Assembly (NCBI GenBank): GCA_025964895.1
Contig: JAOPXY010000088.1
Span: 1 to 47,288 of the forward strand
Length of the DNA stretch: 47,288 nucleotides
Source: Aeromicrobium sp.
GTDB lineage: Bacteria; Actinomycetota; Actinomycetes; Propionibacteriales; Nocardioidaceae
Direction: 5' to 3'
In this document: in pieces, positions 17,507 to 25,201 of the stretch
Layout of the letters: each line of letters begins with the position of its first letter
How positions within the stretch are numbered: the stretch's first letter is position 1
Program-made: the position numbers and the translations under genes
The notes under the pieces: generated by a model
Database searches by the model: none
Seen by the model: only the letters and a program-made list of their open reading frames with translations
What the model was told of the DNA's origin: nothing

Positions 17507-18193
17507 GTGCCCGAGCTGACTCCCAACCTGCGCGACATCGGCGATCTGCCAACCCATGACGGCCGCGTCGTCGCGCCGGGCAGGGTGCTGCGCAGCGCCG
17601 TCCCCGCCGCGAAGGACGCCGGGCCGGACGGTCTCTCGTGGCCGCCGACGGTCGTCATCGACCTGCGCTCGCCGGGTGAGGTCGAGCCGATCCACCCGCT
17701 GGCGCAGAACGGAGTGAGGGTCGTCAGCCTGCCGTTGCTCAGCGCGCTGCGGCCAGGGCAGGCGCGCGTCGAGACGCTGCAGGCGCTGTACCTGCAGATG
17801 CTCGACGAGGCGTCGGTGTATCTCGTCGAGCTGGTGCGGGAGGTCGGTCAGGCCAGTGGCGCGACGCTGATCCACTGCGCGGCCGGCAAGGACCGCACCG
17901 GGGTGTCGATCGCGCTGCTGCTGCGGCTCGTCGGGGTGTCGCGAGGGCACGTGGTCGACGACTACCTGCTGACCGCCGACGCGGGGCGCGAGATCATGGC
18001 CCGACTGCGCCGCGGTGCCGGGCACCGTCACCGCAGCACGCTGCCCGCCGCGTTCTTCGACGTGTCGCCCGACGCGATCGAGGCGGTCCTCGACGTGTGG
18101 GACGGGCACGCCGGGGGCACCGAGGGCTGGCTGCGGGAGATGGGCGCATCCGCCGACGACGTCGACCGGCTGCGACGTACGCTCCTGGCATGA
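17507..18193 (+). CDS. Tyrosine/phosphoinositide-type protein phosphatase (PtpB-like)
   Basis: 228 residues. The active-site P-loop HCAAGKDRTG gives the CX5R motif with Cys124 and Arg130. The N-terminal LRDIGDLPTHDGRVVAPGRVLRSA and the VVIDLRSPGEVE segment match the Tyr_phosphatase3/PtpB-like family, which includes secreted or cytoplasmic phosphatases acting on phosphotyrosine or phosphoinositides. The Lys within the P-loop (AGKDR) is the feature associated with phosphoinositide activity. GTG 17507 lies 6 nt after TAGGGT (17495-17500), with GTGACA 16 nt before that as a -35 box, so the mRNA should be leaderless. The gene overlaps the pirin gene by 4 nt. Confidence 0.88.
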   Translation: MPELTPNLRDIGDLPTHDGRVVAPGRVLRSAVPAAKDAGPDGLSWPPTVVIDLRSPGEVEPIHPLAQNGVRVVSLPLLSALRPGQARVETLQALYLQMLDEASVYLVELVREVGQASGATLIHCAAGKDRTGVSIALLLRLVGVSRGHVVDDYLLTADAGREIMARLRRGAGHRHRSTLPAAFFDVSPDAIEAVLDVWDGHAGGTEGWLREMGASADDVDRLRRTLLA

Positions 18194-19089
18194 CGATCGA
18201 CCTGACGCTCGAGGCCCGCGAGGTGCCGCTCGGCGGCCTGCGCGGCCTGACGGTCCACCGCACGCTTCCGCAGCGTGGATTCCCCACGGTGGGTGCGTGG
18301 TGCTTCGTCGACCACTTCGGACCGACCGATCAGCCCATGGCGGTCCTGCCGCACCCTCACACGGGCCTGCAGACCGTCACGTGGCCCATCGCCGGGGAGA
18401 TCCGTCACCGCGACAGCCTCGGCAGCGATGTCGTGCTGAGGCCCGGCGAGCTGAACCTCATGACGTCCGGCGACGGTGTCTCGCACTCGGAGTTCTCCGT
18501 CGGCGACCCCGACGCCCCCATGCACGGCATCCAGCTGTGGGTGGCCCTGCCCGCCGGCGCACTCGACGGTGCGGCCGGCTTCGAGCACCACCCCGATCTC
18601 CCCGTCGCCGAGGGGGAGGGTTGGTCGGCGAAGGTGCTGCTGGGCGAGGTGGCCGGTGCGGTGTCGCCCGCGACGACGTACACCCCCATCGTCGGCGCCG
18701 AGCTGAGCGTCAGCCACGGCTACGCGACCGTCCCGCTGCGCCCCGACTTCGAGCACGCGATCCTCGCGGTCGACGGTCCCGCGGTGCTCGACGGCGAGCC
18801 GGTAGCGCACCGGGAGCTGCGGTACCTGGCCCCGGGACGATCGAGCGTCGGCATCCAGGTGCCGGTCGACACGACGCTCCTGCTCATCGGCGGCGAGCCC
18901 TTCGAGGAGGAGCTCGTCATGTGGTGGAACTTCATCGGCCGGTCCCACGACGACATCGCGCTGGCCCGCGCCGACTGGGAGCGGGCCGCCGGACGGTTCG
19001 GCCACGTCGACGGCCATGGCGACCAGGTCATCCCGGCGCCGCCCCTTCCGCAGGTGCGACTCACCCCGCGCCGGCGCTCTGTCGTCTGA
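18190..19089 (+). CDS. Pirin-family protein
   Basis: 299 residues, a bicupin. The metal site of the N-terminal cupin is visible in VLPHPHTGLQTVTW (two His) with the following Glu/His region GEIRHRDSLG. The SGDGVSHSEFS and MHGIQLWVALP segments are typical of pirins. Family members act as quercetin dioxygenases or redox-sensing transcription cofactors; which applies here cannot be told. The ATG overlaps the phosphatase stop by 4 nt, so the two are co-translated. An SDR gene follows behind its own palindromic operator. Confidence 0.92.
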   Translation: MTIDLTLEAREVPLGGLRGLTVHRTLPQRGFPTVGAWCFVDHFGPTDQPMAVLPHPHTGLQTVTWPIAGEIRHRDSLGSDVVLRPGELNLMTSGDGVSHSEFSVGDPDAPMHGIQLWVALPAGALDGAAGFEHHPDLPVAEGEGWSAKVLLGEVAGAVSPATTYTPIVGAELSVSHGYATVPLRPDFEHAILAVDGPAVLDGEPVAHRELRYLAPGRSSVGIQVPVDTTLLLIGGEPFEEELVMWWNFIGRSHDDIALARADWERAAGRFGHVDGHGDQVIPAPPLPQVRLTPRRRSVV

Positions 19090-19115
19090 GCGATTTCTCT
19101 GGTAGCGTCCGATTT

Positions 19116-19134
19116 CAGATACCTAGGGTATCTG
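19116..19134. promoter_or_regulatory. Perfect 19-bp palindrome, probable TetR-type operator
   Basis: CAGATACCTAGGGTATCTG has 8-bp arms (CAGATACC/GGTATCTG) and a 3-bp centre. A -10 candidate TAGGGT lies inside it at 19124-19129. It is 14 nt before the SDR start codon, where a repressor would block initiation. The shape and arm length suit TetR-family repressors, but no TetR gene is in the window. Confidence 0.7.
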
Positions 19135-19148
19135 GATTGGAGCTGTTC

Positions 19149-19967
19149 ATGACCCATGTCACCGGCAAGGTCGCCGTCGTCACCGGCGCGGCATCGGGCA
19201 TCGGCCGGGCGCTGGCCGTCGAGCTGGCCCGCCGCGGCGCGCGACTGGCCATCAGCGACGTCGAGCTCGCGGGCCTGGCCGAGACCGAGGCACTCGTGCG
19301 GGCTGAGGGAGCGCAGGTCCGCTGCGACGCGCTGGACGTCTCACAGCGCGAGCTCGTGCTGGCGTACGCCGACACCGTCGTCGAGCACTTCGGCACGGTC
19401 AACCTGGTGTTCAACAACGCCGGCATCGCCTTCACCGGCACGGTCGAGAAGATGTCGTTCAAGGACATCGACCGGGTCATGGACGTGGACTTCTGGGGCG
19501 TCGTCAACGGCACCAAGGCCTTCCTGCCCCACCTCATCGCGTCCGGCGACGGGCACGTCGTCAACATCTCCAGCATCTTCGGGCTGTTCTCGGTGCCCTC
19601 GCAAAGCGCCTACAACGCGGCCAAGTTCGCGGTGCGCGGCTTCACCGAGTCGCTGCGCCAGGAGATGCTCAACGGCGGGCTGCCGGTCAAGGTCACCTGC
19701 GTGCACCCCGGCGGCATCAAGACCAACATCGCGCGCAACGGCGAGCAGGTCGAAGGGCTCGACCACGACGACCTGGCGTCGTCGTTCGACAAGCTGGCCC
19801 GCACGTCGCCGCAGAAGGCCGCGGAGGTGATCCTCGCGGGGGTCGAGAAGAACCGGGCGCGCGTCCTGATCGGAGCCGATGCGTGGGTGCTCGACAAGCT
19901 GGTCCGCCTGACGGGCTCGGGCTACCAGCGTCTCGTGGCGGCCGCCAGCAGACGCAGCGGTCTCTGA
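19149..19967 (+). CDS. Short-chain dehydrogenase/reductase
   Basis: 272 residues, classical SDR. Cofactor motif TGAASGIG at 12-19, NNAG motif in VFNNAGIAF, catalytic Ser in NISSIFGLFS, Tyr155 and Lys159 in SAYNAAKFAV. The acidic residue at the end of the second strand (SDVE) suggests NAD rather than NADP. The C-terminal extension with ARTSPQKAAEVILAGVEKN is common in SDRs working on hydrophobic alcohols or ketones. GGAG precedes the ATG. It is 21 nt from the cytochrome P450 gene and shares the promoter/operator at 19116-19134, so the two probably act in one oxidation route (inference). Confidence 0.93.
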   Translation: MTHVTGKVAVVTGAASGIGRALAVELARRGARLAISDVELAGLAETEALVRAEGAQVRCDALDVSQRELVLAYADTVVEHFGTVNLVFNNAGIAFTGTVEKMSFKDIDRVMDVDFWGVVNGTKAFLPHLIASGDGHVVNISSIFGLFSVPSQSAYNAAKFAVRGFTESLRQEMLNGGLPVKVTCVHPGGIKTNIARNGEQVEGLDHDDLASSFDKLARTSPQKAAEVILAGVEKNRARVLIGADAWVLDKLVRLTGSGYQRLVAAASRRSGL

Positions 19968-19988
19968 GCTGGCGACGGGAGGACCACG

Positions 19989-21464
19989 ATGCTCAACGAC
20001 TGGTCGGGGCAGAGGTTCCCGCATCCCCCTGGCCGCCGGCCCTTCGTCGGTGACACGCTGGGCACCGATGCGGTCGCGCCGCTGCAGAGCACGATGCGGC
20101 GGGGTGCCGAGCTCGGGCCGATCTTCGAGCTGAAGATCTTCGACCAGAAGTTCGTGTTCGTCTCCGGGGCCGAGCTGGCCGCCGAGCTCGCCGACGAGTC
20201 GCGGTTCGAGAAGGCCTTGTCCCCGGCGCTCGTCGCGCTGCGTCAGTTCGCCGGCGCGGGCCTGTTCACGGCGTACAACGACGAGACCAACTGGGCGCTG
20301 GCCCACGATCTGCTGCGTTCGGCGTTCACGAAGGACGCGATGCGCCGCTACCACCCCGTCATGCTGGCCGCGGCGCAGGAGCTGTTCGACACGTGGGACG
20401 TCCGCGAGGCGCCCGTCGACGTGTCGGCCGACATGACGAGGCTGACGATGGAGACGATCAGCCGCACGGCGTTCAGCCAGGACTTCGGCTCGTTCACCCG
20501 TGACGAGCCGCACCCGTTCATCCCCGCGATGATCGCCGCGCTACGGGCCGGACAGCGCAAGGGTTCGTTCAGCGGCATGCCCGGCGCGCGTCTCATGTCG
20601 CGCCGCATCGACCAGCGCAACGCCCACCACCAGGCGTACATCGACGGGCTGCTCGACGACGTCATCGCGACCCGTCGGGCCAGCGCGGCGTCCGACCACG
20701 ACCTCCTCGGCATCATGCTCGACACACCGCACCCGGAGACCGGCGCACGGCTCGACGACCTCAACATCCGCCACCAGATCCTGACCTTCCTGGTCGCGGG
20801 CCACGAGACGACGTCCGGTGCGCTGTCGTTCGCGCTGTACTACCTGACCCGCGATCCCGCGCTGCTGGCCCGGGCGCACGAGGAGGTCGACACGATCCTC
20901 GGCCCCGATCGCGAGGTCGAGCCCGCGTTCGAGCAGATCGCCAAGTTCCGCTTCCTGCGCCGGGTGCTCGACGAGGGCCTGCGGCTGTGGCCGACCGCAC
21001 CCGGCTACGGGCGCAGCCCACGGGAGGTCACGACGCTGTCGACGGGGCACGTCATGCGCCCGCAGGACTGGGCCCTCGTGGTGCTGCCGATGGTTCACCG
21101 CGACCCCGACGTGTGGGGCGACGACGCCGGCGAGTTCGACCCCGACCGGTTCCTCTCGGAGCGGTCCCGCGGCCGTCTCGCGCACAGCTACAAGCCGTTC
21201 GGGACGGGCGAGCGCTCGTGTATCGGCCGCCAGTTCGCCGTGCACGAGGCCGTCCTGGTGCTCGCGCGCATGCTGCACCGGTACGAGCTCACGCCGGATC
21301 CGTCGTACGAGCTGACCATCACCGAGCGGCTGACGCTCATGCCGGAGGGGTTCAGGCTGGCGCTCACGCCCCGCGTGCCGAGTGGTGCGAACCCGCCCCC
21401 GAGCGGTGCGGAACGGACAGACGCGCCGTCTCAGAACGTCCGGAACGCACCGCTCGCGGGATAG
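19989..21464 (+). CDS. Cytochrome P450
   Basis: 491 residues. The I-helix reads FLVAGHETTSG (about 268-278), the ExxR motif is in DEGLRLWP (about 327-334), and the heme loop FGTGERSCIGRQFA places the ligand Cys at 411. The overall look, including RDPDVWGDDAGEFDPDRF and an N-terminus without a membrane anchor, resembles the heme domain of CYP102-type fatty-acid hydroxylases, but no reductase domain follows, so separate redox partners are needed. The last 30 or so residues (rich in Pro, Ser, Ala and Asn) are encoded by an inverted-repeat element and probably are not part of the folded enzyme. GGGAGGACC precedes the ATG. Confidence 0.93.
   Translation: MLNDWSGQRFPHPPGRRPFVGDTLGTDAVAPLQSTMRRGAELGPIFELKIFDQKFVFVSGAELAAELADESRFEKALSPALVALRQFAGAGLFTAYNDETNWALAHDLLRSAFTKDAMRRYHPVMLAAAQELFDTWDVREAPVDVSADMTRLTMETISRTAFSQDFGSFTRDEPHPFIPAMIAALRAGQRKGSFSGMPGARLMSRRIDQRNAHHQAYIDGLLDDVIATRRASAASDHDLLGIMLDTPHPETGARLDDLNIRHQILTFLVAGHETTSGALSFALYYLTRDPALLARAHEEVDTILGPDREVEPAFEQIAKFRFLRRVLDEGLRLWPTAPGYGRSPREVTTLSTGHVMRPQDWALVVLPMVHRDPDVWGDDAGEFDPDRFLSERSRGRLAHSYKPFGTGERSCIGRQFAVHEAVLVLARMLHRYELTPDPSYELTITERLTLMPEGFRLALTPRVPSGANPPPSGAERTDAPSQNVRNAPLAG
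21400..21456. repeat. Nested inverted repeat inside the 3' end of the P450 gene
   Basis: CGAGCGGTGCG (21400-21410) pairs with CGCACCGCTCG (21446-21456). Inside lie a symmetric GAA/GAA mismatch, CGGAC (21414-21418) pairing with GTCCG (21438-21442), and AGACG (21419-21423) pairing with CGTCT (21427-21431) around a 3-nt loop. A further partial copy of the arm (GAGTGGTGCGAAC) lies just upstream. It is between two convergent genes and ends 5 nt before the P450 stop codon, so it can act as a terminator. Its layered structure is more elaborate than a simple terminator. Confidence 0.7.
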
Positions 21465-21480
21465 GGAGCGCGGTGGGGGG

Positions 21481-22335
21481 CTAGACGGCGGCGCGGAGCG
21501 CGTCGACCAGGGGAGTCGTGGGCCGGCCGATCAGGGCGCTCAGGTCACCGGTGGTCACCTCGAGCTCGCCGGCCCTGATGGACGCATCCGTCGCTACGGT
21601 GAAGCCAGCCCAGAAGTCCGGCACACCGGCGGCGGCGAGCGCGGCGCTCTGCTCGTCGGGGGAGACCTGAGCGACGGTGACGGGCGAGCCGATGACGTCG
21701 GCGATGGCCGCGGCGAGCTCGTCCTGCGTCCACGCGACGTCGCCGCCGAGCTCGTAGACGGGCTGGAGCGGCTCGTCGGTCGTCAGCACGACCGCTGCCG
21801 CCTCGGCGAAGTCGGCGCGCGCGGCGCTGGCGACCCGGCCGTCTCCGGCGCTCGTCAGGACCGAGCCGGTGTGGCGGGCGGCATCGATCGAGGGCACGTA
21901 GTTCTCGTGGTACCAGCCGTTGCGCAGCAGGACGGTGTTCAGGCCGCTCGTCGCCAGGTACTCCTCGGTCGCCTTGTGGTCGGCTGCGACGGGCAGTGTG
22001 GACGTGTCGGCCGCCGGTGCGCTGGTGTAGGCGAGCAGCGAGACGCCGGCGGCGGCAGCGGCGTCGATGACGTGGGCGTGCTGGGCCGGGCGGTCCTTCG
22101 TGACGTCGTTGCCCGAGATCAGCAGCACCTTGTCGACGCCCTCGAGGGCGGTGCGCAGTGCGGCCGGGTCGTCGTAGCTCGCGATGCGCACCGTGACGCC
22201 CCGGTCGGCCAGCGGCTGGGCCTTGGCGGCGTCGCGGACGATCGCGACGATCTCGGCGGCGGGGACCTTCGTCAGCAGCGAGTCGACGACGAGGGTGCCC
22301 AGCTGTCCGGTGGCGGCGGTGACGGCAATGGTCAT
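21481..22335 (-). CDS. NAD(P)H-binding protein, QorB-type quinone oxidoreductase (SDR a5/NmrA-like)
   Basis: 284 residues, an atypical SDR with N-terminal Rossmann motif VTAATGQLG (residues 5-13) and the following EIVAIVRDAAKAQPLADRGVTVRIASYDDP. The motif RNGWYHENY marks the QorB subgroup, NADPH:quinone oxidoreductases, and no Tyr-X3-Lys catalytic pair is expected there. ATG 22335 is chosen because it directly precedes the Rossmann strand and follows GAAAGGAATCCCCCC; an upstream in-frame start would add unrelated residues. It is divergent from an HxlR-family regulator, the same arrangement as qor2-qorR in Corynebacterium glutamicum, which suggests control by quinone or redox stress. Confidence 0.9.
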   Translation of the reverse strand: MTIAVTAATGQLGTLVVDSLLTKVPAAEIVAIVRDAAKAQPLADRGVTVRIASYDDPAALRTALEGVDKVLLISGNDVTKDRPAQHAHVIDAAAAAGVSLLAYTSAPAADTSTLPVAADHKATEEYLATSGLNTVLLRNGWYHENYVPSIDAARHTGSVLTSAGDGRVASAARADFAEAAAVVLTTDEPLQPVYELGGDVAWTQDELAAAIADVIGSPVTVAQVSPDEQSAALAAAGVPDFWAGFTVATDASIRAGELEVTTGDLSALIGRPTTPLVDALRAAV

Positions 22336-22395
22336 GGGGGGATTCCTTTCGGTGCGCACCACGGCGGGATCCGGGTGATGGATCGAGCATACGCT

Positions 22396-22438
22396 CACTA
22401 ATCGAAAGTGCAAACCATCGGATAGCGCTAACGAAGTG
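22396..22438. promoter_or_regulatory. Two imperfect direct repeats between the QorB-like and HxlR genes
   Basis: CACTAATCGAAAGTG (22396-22410) and CGCTAACGAAGTG (22426-22438) share the pattern C-R-CTAA-CGAA-GTG. They start 30 bp apart, about three DNA turns, so two dimers could bind on one face. A TAGCAT -10 candidate for the regulator gene follows at 22440-22445. They are the best candidate sites for the HxlR-type regulator. Confidence 0.5.
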
Positions 22439-22466
22439 ATAGCATGGACGGAGAGGAGGCAGTGCC

Positions 22467-22826
22467 ATGGCGCAGGATCTGAGACCGTTCGACGTGCTGG
22501 CGGAGGGCTGTCCGTCGCGCGCCGTGCTGGAGCACGTCACCAGCCGCTGGGGCGCCTTGACGCTGGCCGCCCTCACGAACGAGCCCGTCCGCTTCGGGGA
22601 GCTCCGGCGCTGTATCGACGGCATCAGCGACAAGATGCTGTCGCAGACGCTCAAGTCGCTCGAGGCCGACGGCCTCGTCGACCGAAGGGTGCAGTCGAGC
22701 CTGCCCCCGCACGTTGACTATGCGCTCACGCCGTCCGGCGAGACGATCGCCGCAGCCGTCCAGACCCTCATCGTCGCGGTCTACGAGGTCATGCCGGACG
22801 TCCTGGCCGTCGCCGGCGACGGCTAG
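22467..22826 (+). CDS. HxlR-family transcriptional regulator, QorR-like
   Basis: 119 residues, a single winged-helix domain. The family pattern is clear: VLEHVTSRWGALTLAALTNEPVRFGELRRCIDGISDKMLSQTLKSLEADGLVDR, then the wing and the SGETIAAAVQTL dimer helix. Cys15 in EGCPSRAV sits where redox-sensing members (QorR, YodB/HypR types) carry their sensor Cys. It is transcribed away from the QorB-like gene, and GAGGAGG lies at correct spacing before ATG. The 3' end overlaps the convergent glycosylase gene by 4 nt. Likely role: repressor released by thiol oxidation or quinones (inference from family and context). Confidence 0.9.
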   Translation: MAQDLRPFDVLAEGCPSRAVLEHVTSRWGALTLAALTNEPVRFGELRRCIDGISDKMLSQTLKSLEADGLVDRRVQSSLPPHVDYALTPSGETIAAAVQTLIVAVYEVMPDVLAVAGDG

Positions 22827-23380
22827 TCGATCACGCCCGCGGCGCGGGCCGCGGCGCCGTACGCGGCGGCCAGGGACGTCACGGTCTCGTGGGCGTTGAG
22901 ACCGCTCGGATTCGGCACGACCCACACCTCGGCGCCGGCGATGGTCCGCTCCTGGCGTCCCGCACGGGCCTTCTTCTCGCCGAACGCGATGCGGTACGAC
23001 GTGATGCCGGCGAGGGCGACGACCCGGGGAGCGTGGTCGTGGACGAACGCCTCGAGGCGCTCGCGCCCGGCCACCAGCTCGGCGTCGTCGAGCTCGTCGG
23101 CGCGCGCCGAGGCCCGTGCCACGATGTTGGTGATGCCGACACCCCGGGCGAGCAGGGCGGGCGCGGCGTCCTGCGGGGTCATGGCGTCCTCAGGCAGGAT
23201 GCCGGCCAGACGAAGCGCCGGGTAGAAGCGGTTGCCGGGCCGCGCGAAGTGCAGGCCCGTCGCGGCGCTGACCAGTCCGGGGTTGATGCCGACGAACAAC
23301 AGCCTCAGGTCGTCACCGACGAGATCGGGGATCGTCCGGCCGGCGAACGACTCCAGCTCCGCGCGGGTGAAGGTGACCAT
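22823..23380 (-). CDS. Mismatch-specific uracil/thymine DNA glycosylase (Mug/TDG type)
   Basis: 185 residues. Motif 1 reads LLFVGINPGLVSAATG with the catalytic-loop Asn of Mug-type enzymes, followed by HFARPGNRFYPALRLAG. Motif 2 reads VVPNPSGLNAHET. These are the two active-site loops of family 2 uracil-DNA glycosylases, which remove U or T paired with G. ATG 23380 is the start of similarity; on the minus strand a TACGCT box lies 8 nt before it, so the leader would be absent or a base or two long. It ends against the HxlR gene, with stop codons overlapping on opposite strands. Confidence 0.9.
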   Translation of the reverse strand: MVTFTRAELESFAGRTIPDLVGDDLRLLFVGINPGLVSAATGLHFARPGNRFYPALRLAGILPEDAMTPQDAAPALLARGVGITNIVARASARADELDDAELVAGRERLEAFVHDHAPRVVALAGITSYRIAFGEKKARAGRQERTIAGAEVWVVPNPSGLNAHETVTSLAAAYGAAARAAGVID

Positions 23381-23441
23381 GGGCCCGCAGCGTAGCGCTC
23401 GTTCTGCTCGTCGTGGAGACCGTCTGACGGGGGGACGGACG

Positions 23442-23545
23442 ATGAGGGTCTCGGGTAGCGGTGGCTGCCTCAACCCCTCATCGTGCGTCCCAGCACGGAC
23501 CGACGATGAGGGGTAACGGCGGTACTGGCTACCAAAGACCCTCAT
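23442..23545. repeat. Structured intergenic repeat with four ATGAGGG cores
   Basis: The motif ATGAGGG occurs four times in alternating orientation. The outer copies, ATGAGGGTCTCGGGTAGC (23442-23459) and GCTACCAAAGACCCTCAT (23528-23545), are inverted with 16 of 18 matches. The inner copies, ACCCCTCATCG (23473-23483) and CGATGAGGGGT (23504-23514), are a perfect 11-bp inverted pair nested inside. It lies between the glycosylase gene's upstream side and the 3' end of the next minus-strand gene, and codes for nothing recognisable. It looks like a REP/BIME-type dispersed element or a structured RNA. Confidence 0.65.
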
Positions 23546-23579
23546 CCATGGGTCGACGCCGGTTCCTCGGGCGCGTTCG

Positions 23580-24155
23580 TCAGTAGTATGCCGGCGGCTT
23601 CTCGGCAGGGTCAGCCGCGACGAGGTCGAGGGAGCTGTCCAGAAGCGCTTCGACTGCTGCGGCGCTTCCGCCGATTCCCGCCCAGTGTGGGTCCACATCA
23701 CTGGCGAAGCACCAGGCTCGATCAGCGGGCCAGACGAAGGCCGGTACCGGCCCGCCGTCGTCGAACAACGCTTCCCACTCCTGCACATCGTCGCTCGCGC
23801 CCTCTGCCATGAAGTAGAGCCGTTCCGGCACGCCGACCAATCGCCCGCGGAACACCTCCGGCGGCAGCGTATGGCCTGACCCCTCCCACGCGCAGACGTA
23901 CCAGGGTCCGGGCATGGTGGTGAATCGTCGAAGAATGTCCAGAGCCGCCCATGCCTGTGACCACTCCGACGGGTGGTCGTCGGGAAGGTCGACGGTGTGC
24001 TCAGGCTGGCCGTCCCGCACCGGGTCGGGGATGAACCGAAGGCGGGCGTAGGCGTCGAATCCCGACGGGCCGAAAGTCACGAGCTGCTCCCAGGGCAGAC
24101 CCGACCGGAACAACCAGTCGGCTTCGAAGGCCCGGGTGCACGGTCGGAGAGTCAC
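23580..24155 (-). CDS. Hypothetical protein of unknown function
   Basis: 191 residues, acidic, rich in Trp, Asp and Pro, with no membrane segment or signal. Recognisable landmarks are WLFRSGLPWEQLVTFGPSGFDAYARLRFIPDP near the start, LPDDHPSEWSQAWAALDILRRFT in the middle and PADRAWCFASDVDPHWAGIGGS near the end. I have an impression of similar proteins scattered through Actinobacteria but cannot name the family; the size and spread recall stand-alone SMI1/immunity-like proteins. GTG 24155 is chosen because a longer frame starting at 24236 would run straight through the strong terminator at 24198-24228. Confidence 0.75.
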   Translation of the reverse strand: MTLRPCTRAFEADWLFRSGLPWEQLVTFGPSGFDAYARLRFIPDPVRDGQPEHTVDLPDDHPSEWSQAWAALDILRRFTTMPGPWYVCAWEGSGHTLPPEVFRGRLVGVPERLYFMAEGASDDVQEWEALFDDGGPVPAFVWPADRAWCFASDVDPHWAGIGGSAAAVEALLDSSLDLVAADPAEKPPAYY

Positions 24156-24197
24156 TCGTCGAAGGTATCGCTCGTCACGCGTCGATCGTGAACGCGG

Positions 24198-24228
24198 AAG
24201 ATCCCAGTCACCGGGTGACTGGGATCTT
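24198..24228 (-). terminator. Strong intrinsic terminator after msrA
   Basis: A 15-bp perfect inverted repeat: AAGATCCCAGTCACC (24198-24212) and its complement (24214-24228) around one central base, so the real loop is about 5 nt. T-rich TCTTTC follows on the + strand and CTTCC on the minus strand. It lies 24 nt past the msrA stop codon and separates msrA from the hypothetical gene downstream. Confidence 0.85.
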
Positions 24229-24251
24229 TCCCCCATAACGTGTTGATGCTG

Positions 24252-24887
24252 TCAGGCGTACTGGACGCCCGTCGCGTGCAGCGGGCAGTAGCCGAAGGGA
24301 TTCTTGACGAGGTACTGCTGGTGGTAGTCCTCGGCGTAGAAGTAGCGCTCGAGCGGCTGGATCGAGGTAGTGATCTCGCCGTAGCCGGCGTTGGTCATCT
24401 GCACCTGGTAGGCCGCGCGGGACGCCTCGGCCTGCTCCTGCTGCTCGGGCGTCGTCGTCAGGATGATCGAGCGGTACTGGGTGCCGCGGTCGTTGCCCTG
24501 GCGCATGCCCTGGGTCGGGTCGTGGTTCTCCCAGAAGACCTTGAGCAGGTCCTGAAAGGTCAGCTTGGCGGGGTCCCAGATGACGCGGACGACCTCGGCG
24601 TGGCCCGTGCGGCCCGAGCACACCTCGTCGTACGTGGGGTGCTGGGTCTGACCGCCGGCGTAGCCGACCGACGTCGACCAGACGCCCGGGACCTCCCAGA
24701 ACGTCTTTTCCTCGCCCCAGAAGCACCCGAGGCCGAAGACGGCCGACTCGAAGCCGTCCGGAACCTGTGTCTCGACGGGGGTGCCGAGCACGAGGTGCGT
24801 GCCGCCGACCTGGAACTGACGGCCCTCGCGGCCGGGCAGGGCGGTCTCGGGGGTGGGGAGCTCTGACTTGCTGCGACCGAAGATCAT
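24252..24887 (-). CDS. msrA: Peptide-methionine (S)-S-oxide reductase
   Basis: 211 residues. The catalytic motif [11 protein letters not shown] puts the active Cys at 55. Other family blocks are [60 protein letters not shown] and the C-terminal [17 protein letters not shown], whose Cys probably resolves the disulfide. MsrA repairs oxidised methionine with thioredoxin. The first 45 residues before the core are the extension usual in actinobacterial and enterobacterial long MsrA. A GAGAGG sequence precedes the ATG. The gene stands alone with a strong terminator behind it. Confidence 0.95.
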   Translation of the reverse strand: MIFGRSKSELPTPETALPGREGRQFQVGGTHLVLGTPVETQVPDGFESAVFGLGCFWGEEKTFWEVPGVWSTSVGYAGGQTQHPTYDEVCSGRTGHAEVVRVIWDPAKLTFQDLLKVFWENHDPTQGMRQGNDRGTQYRSIILTTTPEQQEQAEASRAAYQVQMTNAGYGEITTSIQPLERYFYAEDYHQQYLVKNPFGYCPLHATGVQYA

Positions 24888-24914
24888 GCTGTTCCGCCTC
24901 TCGTTGGGGAAAGT

Positions 24915-25109
24915 CTACGAAGTCGTGGCACGGTCGAGCACGTCAGCGATCTCGGTGTATCCCCGGCGCCTGGCGTGCTGTGCGGCGGTGATCCCGTCGC
25001 TGTCGGCGATCGACACGTCTGCACCGTGCTCCACGAGTGATTCAACAATCCGCTGCCACGGTTCTGTTCCCTCGCCCAGGATCACCGCCTCCAGCAGCGC
25101 TGTCCAGCC
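24915..25109 (-). pseudogene. Remnant of an ankyrin-repeat protein
   Basis: Read on the minus strand, the frame gives GWTALLEAVILGEGTEPWQ, then VESLVEHGADVSIADSDG, then TAAQHARRRGYTEIADVLDRA and a stop at 24915. That is the last one and a half to two ankyrin repeats of a family of roughly 200-residue proteins. The similarity stops abruptly at the Gly-Trp encoded at 25104-25109. Upstream there is no ATG in frame, and the next gene's promoter region takes over. A GTG at 25085 could start a 57-codon frame, but it would split a repeat. The N-terminal part seems to have been lost by deletion. Confidence 0.65.
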
Positions 25110-25201
25110 GGCGGCCCAGGAATGCGGGTGACCAGGGTTCAGCTCCTGGCGCGCATCCGGGGTTCCTTCGACGTTAGGGTGTCGCGAAGGAGCGTGAGCC
25201 A

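Noticed and set aside
24156..24236. Longer start at 24236 for the hypothetical gene 23580-24155
   Set aside because: The extension is encoded by the 15-bp terminator stem behind msrA, and the extra residues do not look conserved.
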